A stretch of 13,110 bases of DNA from JBGPYM01 sp041493205 (GTDB taxonomy: Bacteria > Bacteroidota > Ignavibacteria > UBA10030 > UBA6906): contig JBGPYM010000068.1 in the NCBI GenBank assembly GCA_041493205.1, positions 1 to 13,110 on the forward strand, in the 5' to 3' direction. The notes beneath the pieces were generated by a model, which saw only the letters and a list, made by a program, of their open reading frames with translations, was not told where the DNA came from and did not search any database. The first letter of the stretch is position 1. Each line of letters opens with the position of its first letter. Both the position numbers and the translations under genes were made by a program. Positions 7,353 to 13,110 of the stretch are shown here, piece after piece.

Positions 7353-8726
7353 TCAGTCGAACAGATCCCTGCCGTTCATTTCCTCAAGCTGCTCGCGGGA
7401 CCGCACCAGGTGGCACTGTGCACCGCGGACTGCGACAATCGCAGGGCGGGGAAATCCGAACGAGGATTCGAGTGCGGTGAAATATGCGCCGCTGTCCATG
7501 ACAGCAAGCACGTCTCCCGGCTCGACGGGCGGCATCGGTTTGTTCCTGTACACCACGTCTCCCGCAAAGCATGCAGGACCGACGATGGTCGCACACCCGG
7601 CCACGGGGCGGCGCACGTCGTTGCAGAGAAACACCTCGTGGCACTCGTAATACGTCGGGAGCGTGACCGTGCTGAGACCGCCGTCGGCGATGAGCCACCG
7701 CCCTGCGCCGGCACGGTTCTTCACGCGATGGACGGTGAGAAGAAGGAACTGGTTTCCGCTGGCAATGGAGCGCCCGGGCTCGAATATCAGCTCCGGAGTT
7801 TCACCGGGGCCGAATTCCTCCTCGATCGCCCGGGCCGCCGTCCGCGTGAACGAAGAGACCGGGCACTCACCCGGCATCATCCCGCCTGCCGGCAGCCTTC
7901 CGAAGACCTGATAGAAAAGAGATTCGACGCTCCGCATCTCCCGGGCGGTTGCGGCAGCAAACCCTCCCCCGACATCCACAATCCCGATGGCCTGCTGCAT
8001 TTCCCGGCAAAGGCGGAAGGCGGGACGGAGCCGCACGACTGCGCGTGCATATTCATCCGGACGGCGGATGCCGGTCCCGACGTGCATGTGAAGTCCTCTG
8101 AACCTGGTATGGGGAAGCTCGCACAGCAGACGGAGAGCCGCCGCCACCTCACCCCCGCGGAGGTCGAGCCCGAACGCACACCCGCGTCTGCTTCCAGTCG
8201 CAGAACCCCCGCGAATTCCCCGCGGGACGAAATCCGGATTGACGCGCAGAAGCACGTCTGCCTTCGTCCCGGCCGCGGCCGCAAGCGCATCGACATCACG
8301 CAATTCCTCCAGCGAATCTACAATAATGAGCCGTACGTCCGCCGCGATACATGCACGCAGGAACCGGGCTGTCTTGCACGGGCCATTGACAATGATATGC
8401 GCACCGGGGCAGCCGCAACGCTGCGCCAGCAGGAGTTCACTTTCCGTCATGACTTCCAGCCTCAGCCCTGCGGCGAGAACGGCGTCGACCACTGCGGGCA
8501 CGGCATTGCATTTCATCGCATAATGCACGGAGACCGTCCCGCGGTACGATCCGCTGGCCGCACGCAGAAATTCGTGAGCGGACCTGAGCAGGCGCTCCTC
8601 GTGGATGACGTGGAGCGGCGTGCCGAATTTCCGGGCAATCCCGACGGCGCCGTGATTTCCGACCATTAATTCCCCTCCGCGAGCTGTGTGCAGTCCCCAG
8701 CATTCGGGGGTCAGGACACGTTTCAT
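7353..8726 (-). CDS. Fold-III PLP-dependent decarboxylase (DAP/ornithine decarboxylase superfamily), substrate uncertain
   Basis: The 457-residue protein is an alanine-racemase-fold PLP enzyme of the LysA/ODC superfamily. PLP would bind K72 (HYAMKCN). Other family marks are HMHVGTG (213-219), VDVGGGF (250-256), FEPGRSIASG (315-324), IADGGLS (346-352) and GPACFAGD (383-390) with the conserved Cys386. The diaminopimelate decarboxylase motif CESGD is changed to CFAGD, and the region expected to read YNxRPR reads SSFGFPRP. A substrate other than diaminopimelate is therefore likely. The start at 8726 forms an ATGA overlap with the acyltransferase gene and has GGGAGGG upstream. The N-terminal extension of the open frame to 9308 is antisense/out-of-frame material. 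In context it could decarboxylate an amino-acid headgroup, for example one installed by the BtaA-like enzyme, or supply an amine to the N-acyltransferase. Both ideas are inference. Confidence 0.88.
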   Translation of the reverse strand: MKRVLTPECWGLHTARGGELMVGNHGAVGIARKFGTPLHVIHEERLLRSAHEFLRAASGSYRGTVSVHYAMKCNAVPAVVDAVLAAGLRLEVMTESELLLAQRCGCPGAHIIVNGPCKTARFLRACIAADVRLIIVDSLEELRDVDALAAAAGTKADVLLRVNPDFVPRGIRGGSATGSRRGCAFGLDLRGGEVAAALRLLCELPHTRFRGLHMHVGTGIRRPDEYARAVVRLRPAFRLCREMQQAIGIVDVGGGFAAATAREMRSVESLFYQVFGRLPAGGMMPGECPVSSFTRTAARAIEEEFGPGETPELIFEPGRSIASGNQFLLLTVHRVKNRAGAGRWLIADGGLSTVTLPTYYECHEVFLCNDVRRPVAGCATIVGPACFAGDVVYRNKPMPPVEPGDVLAVMDSGAYFTALESSFGFPRPAIVAVRGAQCHLVRSREQLEEMNGRDLFD

Positions 8727-9850
8727 GGCGTCCCTCCCTGCCCGAAGCTTTTGGTATACATCCGGAAATGCTTGTGTTCCACCATCCCCATGCGTCGGGC
8801 GGCCGCGATCGCGAGGGTGTTGGAAGACGACATCCAGGTCGATTCGAGCACGTCGAAATTCTTCGCCATCGTGCGGAGCGCGTCGCTGAGGAGCACGAAC
8901 GCCCTCGTCCGCTGGAACTCCTTGCGGATGCCGACAGCGTAAATCACGAGCGTCCGGACCCTCTTCCTCTTCTGCATGAACCGCAGGAGGCTGACCGGTC
9001 CGGTCCTTCCACGGAGAGTTCGAAGAATGGGATTGACGTCCAGGACGCACATGAGCACTCCGACAGGTGCTCCGCGAAACTCGACGATGGCGACAAGGGA
9101 AGGATCGGTGATCATCCTGAGGTATTTCGCCGCAAAGAGATGCTCGTCCTGCGAGGCCGGCAGAAAATGCCAGTTGGAAGAGAACGCGTCGTTGAACACA
9201 TCCCGCACGATTTCCAGCTCTTCGCGGAGGTTCTCCATCCGGAAATGGCGTGTCGTAAAGCCGTCCGCACCGTGCTGATCCGGGCGATCTGCCGTGCGGC
9301 TTCCCCACAGGCTCCAGCAGTCGGGATTCCGGGCAGTGAACAACGGCTCAGCCGGTCTGAAACCTGCACTGGCGAGGAGTTCATGATAGTAGGGCGGGTT
9401 GTACGTCTGGAAGAAGACCTGATCCTCATCGTACCGGTCCTCCAGCATTCCGAGCTCTGAATAATGATTCGGGTTGAACGGGCCCTCCAGGGTGTCGATA
9501 TTCCTGCGCGCACATTCCATTTCCACCGTGCGAAACAGGGCGCGGGTTGCGCCGGGGGCATTCACCGATTCATAGAACCCGAAGAAACCCGCGTGCACGT
9601 TGAATTTCCGGCAGTGCGCATCATTAATAACGAGTGACGTCCTCGCGACAGGGACGCTGTCACGATAGCACACGAACAGGTCGAGCGTCGCCGAGCGGAA
9701 ATAGGGGTTGCGCGACGGATCGAGCGTCCGCTTCACTTCCCGTACCACCGGGGGAACCCAGTGCGTGTTCCCCTGATAGATGAGCGGCGGAAGCCGGAGA
9801 AAGTCTCTCAGGAGACGGCGATCCCGGACCTTGCGGACTTCGTATTCCAC
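8723..9850 (-). CDS. GNAT-fold N-acyltransferase of the YghO / bacterial ceramide synthase-like family
   Basis: The 375-residue protein has the layout of the YghO/BcerS-like family: YQGNTHWVPP (25-34), then NPYF (48-51), GFFGFYES (88-95), LEGPFNPNHYSELGML (121-136), TYNPPYYHELLASAGF (149-164), and a C-terminal GNAT-like half (about 200-370) ending in ESTWMSSSNTLAIAAARRMG. The characterised relative in Caulobacter N-acylates a sphingoid base, so acyl transfer to an amine is the expected chemistry. No ATG fits. A GTG at 9850, preceded by AAGGAG 8 nt upstream, gives exactly the conserved N-terminus (MEYEVRKVRD). The gene overlaps the 3' end of the BtaA-like gene by 43 nt in another frame and ends in an ATGA overlap with the decarboxylase. 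No serine palmitoyltransferase is present here, so a true ceramide role is unproven. Confidence 0.85.
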   Translation of the reverse strand: MEYEVRKVRDRRLLRDFLRLPPLIYQGNTHWVPPVVREVKRTLDPSRNPYFRSATLDLFVCYRDSVPVARTSLVINDAHCRKFNVHAGFFGFYESVNAPGATRALFRTVEMECARRNIDTLEGPFNPNHYSELGMLEDRYDEDQVFFQTYNPPYYHELLASAGFRPAEPLFTARNPDCWSLWGSRTADRPDQHGADGFTTRHFRMENLREELEIVRDVFNDAFSSNWHFLPASQDEHLFAAKYLRMITDPSLVAIVEFRGAPVGVLMCVLDVNPILRTLRGRTGPVSLLRFMQKRKRVRTLVIYAVGIRKEFQRTRAFVLLSDALRTMAKNFDVLESTWMSSSNTLAIAAARRMGMVEHKHFRMYTKSFGQGGTP

Positions 9851-10959
9851 GGAATACTCTCCTTCCGGATTGTTTCCACAACGTAGTTGCGGTAGACGAA
9901 CGATCTGTCCCGTGCGAGCAGCAGACGGGCGGCTTCCCGGTCCTGCGTGATCATCGCTTCCAGGGCCGCCGGTCGCTCCCGGAAAACCAGGAGGTTGCGG
10001 TAGGTGAGGACCGCCCCATCCGATCCGACCCGCCACGTCTGGCGCAGCAGGCTCGCGAACGCTTCCGGGGACATCCATTCGAAGATGTTGGTGAAGTTGA
10101 ATTTCTGAACGGACGATGCGGGGCAACGCTCGAAAAACTGCTCGCAGCTCCCGGTGATGAGGCGTACCCGTCCGCAGCGTGCCCTGATCACCGAATAGTT
10201 CCCGCGCTGCAGATACGGTGGGAGGTGTTCCTCATCGAAATATCTCCCGAGCAGGATATACGACGCGAAGTAGTTGTCCTGCAGCGAGGGAGCGGTCAGT
10301 GCCCGGCCGACCATTGCCGAGAAATGACGGCCGAAGGAGAACGATCCTTCCACATACCGGAAGAAATCATCGGTGAACAGGAAGCTCATCATCGCGCGGC
10401 TCAGGAACATGCGGGTGAAAAGCCGCCAGAGCGGGGTATCCCACGCCGTCCGGTAAAGCCGGGCGCGTTCACAGGGGTCGTTCGCGGCGAAGAGGTCGTG
10501 GATGAGGCGCTCTCCTTTGATCCGGCGGAGCCATTTCCTCAAGAGCTTCATATAGCCCTCGTACCTGCCCGCATGGAGCAGCCCGGCGGCAATCAGCGGC
10601 TGACGCTCATCCCAGAAATGACGGCTCGCGCGCCGCAGGTACGGGCGCACCGCGGCATACATGCCGGCCCTCTGTTGCGAGTCCCGAACTCCGACGAACT
10701 CGAGCAGCTCGTCATACGAGAGCGCTGCGAATCCCCCCATCTTGAGATCGAGGACGAAGTTCTGCCGCGGGTTGCAGTCGAGCGCGAAGATCTCCTTCGG
10801 ATTGTCGATGAGAAACGCGAGCGTGTTGCATCCCCCCGAGGTGATCGAGAAGATTGTGTCCTCCGGGGCGATGCGGAACGCTGCACGGTCGAGATCCGGA
10901 TCCTCCCAGCACTGCGCGTAGATGATTCCGTCGAACACCGAATGCGATTGGCGTGTCAT
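9808..10959 (-). CDS. BtaA-like (DUF3419) SAM:diacylglycerol 3-amino-3-carboxypropyl transferase
   Basis: The 383-residue protein matches the BtaA family, which transfers the 3-amino-3-carboxypropyl group of S-adenosylmethionine to diacylglycerol to give diacylglyceryl-homoserine, the precursor of the betaine lipid DGTS. Family motifs are YAQCWEDPDLD (14-24), ITSGGCNTL (39-47), ALDCNPRQN (59-67, the SAM-binding acidic loop) and FNFTNIFEWMS (287-297). The start ATG at 10959 overlaps the stop of the methyltransferase gene as ATGA, with GGAAGAG upstream. The open frame continues to 11163, but that part is out-of-frame with the real upstream gene. The soluble methyltransferase BtaB, which usually completes DGTS, is not present. 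Its place is taken by a membrane methyltransferase upstream and an acyltransferase and decarboxylase downstream. The acceptor lipid could therefore differ. Confidence 0.9.
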   Translation of the reverse strand: MTRQSHSVFDGIIYAQCWEDPDLDRAAFRIAPEDTIFSITSGGCNTLAFLIDNPKEIFALDCNPRQNFVLDLKMGGFAALSYDELLEFVGVRDSQQRAGMYAAVRPYLRRASRHFWDERQPLIAAGLLHAGRYEGYMKLLRKWLRRIKGERLIHDLFAANDPCERARLYRTAWDTPLWRLFTRMFLSRAMMSFLFTDDFFRYVEGSFSFGRHFSAMVGRALTAPSLQDNYFASYILLGRYFDEEHLPPYLQRGNYSVIRARCGRVRLITGSCEQFFERCPASSVQKFNFTNIFEWMSPEAFASLLRQTWRVGSDGAVLTYRNLLVFRERPAALEAMITQDREAARLLLARDRSFVYRNYVVETIRKESIPWNTKSARSGIAVS

Positions 10960-11678
10960 CGATCTCTTCCGATCTTTGTATGGATGATTGCCCAGTCCGC
11001 CACTCCCGGCACGCCTATGATTGCGGCGACAAGGAAATTTCCGGTCAGCGCCGCCGCAACGAAGCCGGGTACAAAAAGGACATAGAGGGCGTTGTGACGG
11101 AACCCTTCCGGGGTGACGGCGAACTGTTTCAATGAGGCCGGGAGTGTCCTCGCCGACCTGCATGACGGCAGGAGACGCGGAACTGAACGGGCATATGCGG
11201 CAAACTCCTCCCGAAATCCGCGCCCGAGTGATTGTTCTTCATACCTGATCAGCCGCGCATAATTCAGGTAAAAGAGGAGCGGCATGAGCAATCCGGCCGG
11301 CGGGAAGCAGCAGGAGAACCCGCACATCGCCAGGAAATCGGCAAGGTAGATGGGATTGCGGACGAGCAGGTACGGGCCCGTGGTACGGAGGGCATCGGTT
11401 TGAACCTTGAACGCCATCACGCGCCGGGGTGTCAGCTCGCTTCCTGCCCACATACGAAGCAGGGAGACAAGGGCCATGAGAACGGCGAGAGCCAGAAATC
11501 CAGTTTTCTTTGCGACACACGGTTCCGCCCCGGCCAGAGCACCGAGTAGGACAATGACAGGGGGTGACTCGCGGAACGCCGTTGCCGAGAGCGCGGAAAC
11601 TCCTGCCACAATGGACAGGGACACGAGGATCCGCAACTCGAATTCCCGTTTCAGGGCGACTTGATTGAGCCGGTTCAT
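10956..11678 (-). CDS. Integral-membrane SAM methyltransferase of the ICMT/PEMT fold
   Basis: The 240-residue hydrophobic protein has about five membrane segments (17-34, 40-50 weak, 59-76, 113-140, 196-220). Its catalytic block matches isoprenylcysteine/phospholipid methyltransferases: TTGPYLLVRNPIYLADF (99-115), the acidic pair in RYEEQSLGRGF (145-155) and AAYARSVPRLLP (160-171). The family methylates lipid-borne amines or carboxylates at the membrane. A C-terminal extension of about 70 residues with another membrane segment follows the core, beyond the usual end near VPRxxP. The start at 11678 lies 4 nt after the lipid kinase stop, with AAGGA 8 nt upstream. It is translationally coupled to the BtaA-like gene, so N-methylation of the homoserine-type headgroup, in place of BtaB, is the leading guess. 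O-methylation of its carboxylate is an alternative. Confidence 0.85.
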   Translation of the reverse strand: MNRLNQVALKREFELRILVSLSIVAGVSALSATAFRESPPVIVLLGALAGAEPCVAKKTGFLALAVLMALVSLLRMWAGSELTPRRVMAFKVQTDALRTTGPYLLVRNPIYLADFLAMCGFSCCFPPAGLLMPLLFYLNYARLIRYEEQSLGRGFREEFAAYARSVPRLLPSCRSARTLPASLKQFAVTPEGFRHNALYVLFVPGFVAAALTGNFLVAAIIGVPGVADWAIIHTKIGRDR

Positions 11679-11682
11679 GGGA

Positions 11683-12630
11683 TTATTCCTTCGCCATGGG
11701 AGCAACGATGCGGAGCGCGCCGGGGAGAATTCCGACGCTGCACGGTGTTCCGCCCAGCTGTTCGCCGTCCGCTGCAACTGCAACGTGGTTCTCTCCCCCG
11801 ACTGTGATGGTGCGGGCGGTCCGGTAGATGAAATGAGAAGAGTTGATGTGTGTCCCGCGATAGATGCGGGGAAAACTCATAAGCCGGGATGCGAGTGATT
11901 GCCCGCAGATGACAAGGAGATCGAGGAGTCCGTCGGAGAGGTCTGCCCGGGGGGTGAGGGACATCCCTCCCCCGGTGAGAGCTCCGTTGCCGATCGAGAG
12001 GCCCAGGTATGTTGATTCCTCAAGCTCCGTCCCATCGACCGTGACCAGGAGAGGTCTGTTCGGCGTGCGGAAGAGAGAGGCAATCGTCGCTGCGCCGTAT
12101 CCCACGAGGCCTCCGGCCGCTTTAGTGGCGCCGGAATTTCTCCGGACAACATCCGCACCGATTCCCACCTGGCACTCATTGATAAAATACCTCAGAGCCG
12201 CCCGTCCTCCCTGCTCGCCCGCCTCCAGGAAACCTGCGTCGATGGTCCGGATGGCTCCTTCCCGCAAGATCCGAACCTGCGCGTCAATGTCGTCCGGAAT
12301 CCCGAGGCTCAGGGCAAGACCGGAACCGCTGCCGCTGCGAATGATGCCGAGGAGCGTCTCAGGGGTTTGTCCGCCTGATGCGGAGAGCATTCCATTGACG
12401 ACTTCGTTGATCGTGCCATCGCCCCCGACGGCGACAATCATCGCCTGGTGTTTGCGGACCGCCTCGCCGGCGAGTTGTTCGGCATGCCCGCGGCCGCGCG
12501 TCAGAAAAGGTTTGCTGCTGAATGGGAGGCCACCCAGAAGTGCCCGGATGATGGCCGGAATATTCCGGCCAGTCCTGCCGGCGGCTGAAGCGGGATTGAT
12601 GATGATCCGTATGTCGGCGGTCGGTGTCAT
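11683..12630 (-). CDS. Lipid kinase of the diacylglycerol/sphingosine kinase family
   Basis: The 315-residue protein is a DAGK-catalytic-domain lipid kinase. It opens with IINPASAAGRTGR (10-22), the ATP-binding VGGDGTINEVVNG lies at 68-80, and the C-terminal half is a beta-rich lipid-binding domain with IGNGALTGGGMSLTPRADLSDGLLDL and a final AADGE. The usual second loop (PxGTxNDFAR, or GSGNGLAR in relatives) reads RSGSGSGLALSLGIP (98-112). The Pro, Asn and Arg are lost, and the result is closer to the GSGNALA form of sphingosine kinases. The likely role is phosphorylating DAG or a long-chain base/alcohol at the inner membrane. ATG 12630 is chosen (weak GGCGG upstream); ATG 12645 is an alternative. 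It is the first gene of the operon, downstream of the Pho-box-like repeat. Confidence 0.88.
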   Translation of the reverse strand: MTPTADIRIIINPASAAGRTGRNIPAIIRALLGGLPFSSKPFLTRGRGHAEQLAGEAVRKHQAMIVAVGGDGTINEVVNGMLSASGGQTPETLLGIIRSGSGSGLALSLGIPDDIDAQVRILREGAIRTIDAGFLEAGEQGGRAALRYFINECQVGIGADVVRRNSGATKAAGGLVGYGAATIASLFRTPNRPLLVTVDGTELEESTYLGLSIGNGALTGGGMSLTPRADLSDGLLDLLVICGQSLASRLMSFPRIYRGTHINSSHFIYRTARTITVGGENHVAVAADGEQLGGTPCSVGILPGALRIVAPMAKE

Positions 12631-12666
12631 AACTACCGCCAACATACATTATGGTGGGAAAGGAGA

Positions 12667-12683
12667 TGTCAGGATTCTGTCAC
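12667..12683 (-). promoter_or_regulatory. Pho-box-like tandem direct repeat upstream of the lipid operon
   Basis: The minus strand reads GTGACAGAATCCTGACA, two TGACA units 11 bp apart, ending 36 bp before the lipid kinase ATG (12630). It is 13/17 identical to the site at 4404-4420, with the same spacing and orientation relative to the downstream gene. Plus-strand positions 12666-12683 match the E. coli Pho box at 14 of 18 positions by my count. The downstream half-site (CTGACA) could double as a -35 box 15 nt before TAATGT (12646-12651). An OmpR/PhoB-family regulator gene lies immediately upstream. Confidence 0.45.
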
Positions 12684-12717
12684 GGAGGGGTAAAAGATTA
12701 AGCGGCGGTGACGCTAC

Positions 12718-12840
12718 AAAAGCCACGGGCGGGGACGCCCGTGCCACTGGGAAGAGTACTGAAGATAAGCCACGGGCGGGACGCCCGTGCCACTACGAAG
12801 AGTACTGAAGAAAAGCCACGGGCGGGGACGCCCGTGCCCC
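12718..12840. repeat. Three tandem copies of a GC-rich hairpin repeat
   Basis: The unit AAGCCACGGGCGGGGACGCC, continuing CGTGCCAC, occurs at 12718, 12766 and 12812. Copies 1 and 2 share a tail GAAGAGTACTGAAGA, and the period is about 46-48 bp. Copy 2 has one G fewer in its loop, and copy 3 is truncated and ends at the response regulator stop codon. Each core, CACGGGCG-loop-CGCCCGTG, is a perfect 8-bp stem with a 3-4 nt loop. The type (read through as GTGVPARG/DARATG in spurious proteins) is dispersed in many environmental genomes. Three hairpins right after a stop codon may terminate or stabilise the regulator mRNA and separate it from the lipid operon. Confidence 0.85.
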
Positions 12841-13110
12841 TACCCCAGGGTGAGCTTATAGCCCGCCGTATGAACCGTGATGAGATAGACGGGAACCGAC
12901 GGATCATCTTCGATTTTCTTGCGGATGGAGAGGATGTAGTTGTCCACGGTCCGCGTGGTCGGAAAATGTTCGTATCCCCACACTTCGTCCAGGAGCATGT
13001 CCCGGGTAACGACTTCGCCGGCGTGTGTCGCGAAGTACTTGAGCACCTCAAACTCGCGGACGCTGAACTTCAGATGGACATTCTTTTTGTATGCTTCCTG
13101 TTTCCGGAAA
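12840..13110 (-). CDS. OmpR/PhoB-family response regulator, C-terminal DNA-binding domain (5' end cut off)
   Basis: The last 89 codons are visible, read from the window edge in the frame FRKQEAYKK. They form a winged-helix trans_reg_C domain: KFSVREFEVLKYF, then VVTRDMLLDEVWGY, the recognition-helix region TRTVDNYILSIRKKIEDD and the wing TVHTAGYKL, with a short C-terminal end. The phosphoacceptor receiver domain would lie upstream, outside the window, and a sensor kinase may be nearby. Proteins of this type bind tandem direct repeats with about an 11-bp period. Two such repeats occur in this window, which makes it a candidate regulator of the lipid operon and nucleotidase. Assigning it to phosphate (PhoB/PhoP) is inference, because the DNA-binding domain alone does not settle the signal. 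Confidence 0.92.
   Translation of the reverse strand, partial: FRKQEAYKKNVHLKFSVREFEVLKYFATHAGEVVTRDMLLDEVWGYEHFPTTRTVDNYILSIRKKIEDDPSVPVYLITVHTAGYKLTLG

Noticed and set aside
6157..7650. Long plus-strand open frame of 497 codons
   Set aside because: It lies wholly antisense to the aldolase-like gene and the decarboxylase end. Its protein is Arg/Gly/Pro-rich with no recognisable family, as expected of a shadow frame in GC-rich DNA. The same applies to the plus-strand frames at 170-997, 1149-2252, 3344-4336 and 7410-8669.
7353..8726. Naming the decarboxylase lysA
   Set aside because: The superfamily is right, but the diaminopimelate-binding motif is altered and the neighbours are lipid genes, not lysine genes.
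8727..9308. N-terminal extension of the decarboxylase reading frame
   Set aside because: This stretch is already used by the N-acyltransferase in another frame. The family similarity begins just after ATG 8726, which has a good ribosome site and an ATGA overlap. The extensions to 10126 (acyltransferase), 11163 (BtaA-like), 11783 (methyltransferase) and 5277 (ATPase) are rejected on the same grounds.
8723..12630. Calling the operon a standard ceramide or DGTS pathway
   Set aside because: Serine palmitoyltransferase and ketosphinganine reductase are missing for ceramide, and BtaB is missing for DGTS. The set fits neither known route.
12646..12683. A firm sigma-70-type promoter for the lipid operon
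   Set aside because: CTGACA-15-TAATGT is a poor match in spacing, and the organism's promoter consensus is unknown. It is mentioned only with the direct repeat.
12718..12840. CRISPR array
   Set aside because: The spacing between palindromes is nearly constant sequence (a shared tail), not unique spacers. There are only three units, and no cas gene is near.

Overview
The window is about 60% GC by eye, and every gene I can support lies on the minus strand, so it reads right to left. A secreted 5'-nucleotidase ends in a type IX secretion (T9SS) sorting domain beginning NYPNPFNPST. That ending is typical of the Bacteroidota/Ignavibacteria/Chlorobi (FCB) group, so a GC-rich environmental relative of Ignavibacteria is my best guess. 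Two kinds of short palindromic intergenic repeat (CCACGGAG...CTCTGTGG and CACGGGCG-loop-CGCCCGTG), which recur in many environmental genomes, fit this.

Layout in transcription order. (a) 13110-12840: C-terminal half of an OmpR/PhoB-type response regulator, then three tandem hairpin repeats that abut its stop codon. (b) 12630-4417: eight tightly packed genes, several joined by ATGA stop/start overlaps. They encode a lipid kinase of the DAG/sphingosine kinase family, an ICMT/PEMT-type membrane methyltransferase, a BtaA-like (DUF3419) SAM:diacylglycerol 3-amino-3-carboxypropyl transferase, a YghO/bacterial-ceramide-synthase-like N-acyltransferase, a fold-III PLP decarboxylase, a class II aldolase/epimerase-like protein with an unrecognised N-terminal domain, an FtsX/MacB-type permease, and a LolD-type ATPase. 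(c) 4309-2351: T9SS-targeted 5'-nucleotidase. (d) 2237-1: molybdenum cofactor genes moeA and a moaC-moaB fusion that runs off the window, each preceded by a hairpin terminator.

The main discovery candidate is block (b). It looks like a self-contained pathway that builds, modifies and exports an amino-lipid. A BtaA-type enzyme would make a diacylglyceryl-homoserine-like lipid from SAM. The usual BtaB partner is absent, and a decarboxylase, an N-acyltransferase and an unrelated membrane methyltransferase sit in its place. The product would therefore not be ordinary DGTS betaine lipid, and could be a decarboxylated (aminopropyl), N-acylated or N-methylated derivative.

A second clue is regulatory. 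The same 17-bp tandem direct repeat (GTGACA...TGACA, 11-bp period, 13/17 identical) occurs upstream of the lipid operon (12667-12683) and upstream of the secreted 5'-nucleotidase (4404-4420), in the same orientation relative to each gene. Read on the other strand, both resemble the enterobacterial Pho box (14/18 and 15/18 by my count). With the adjacent PhoB-family regulator and a phosphate-releasing exoenzyme, this suggests a phosphate-starvation lipid-remodelling locus. That link is inference. The gene families and the repeats are seen directly.
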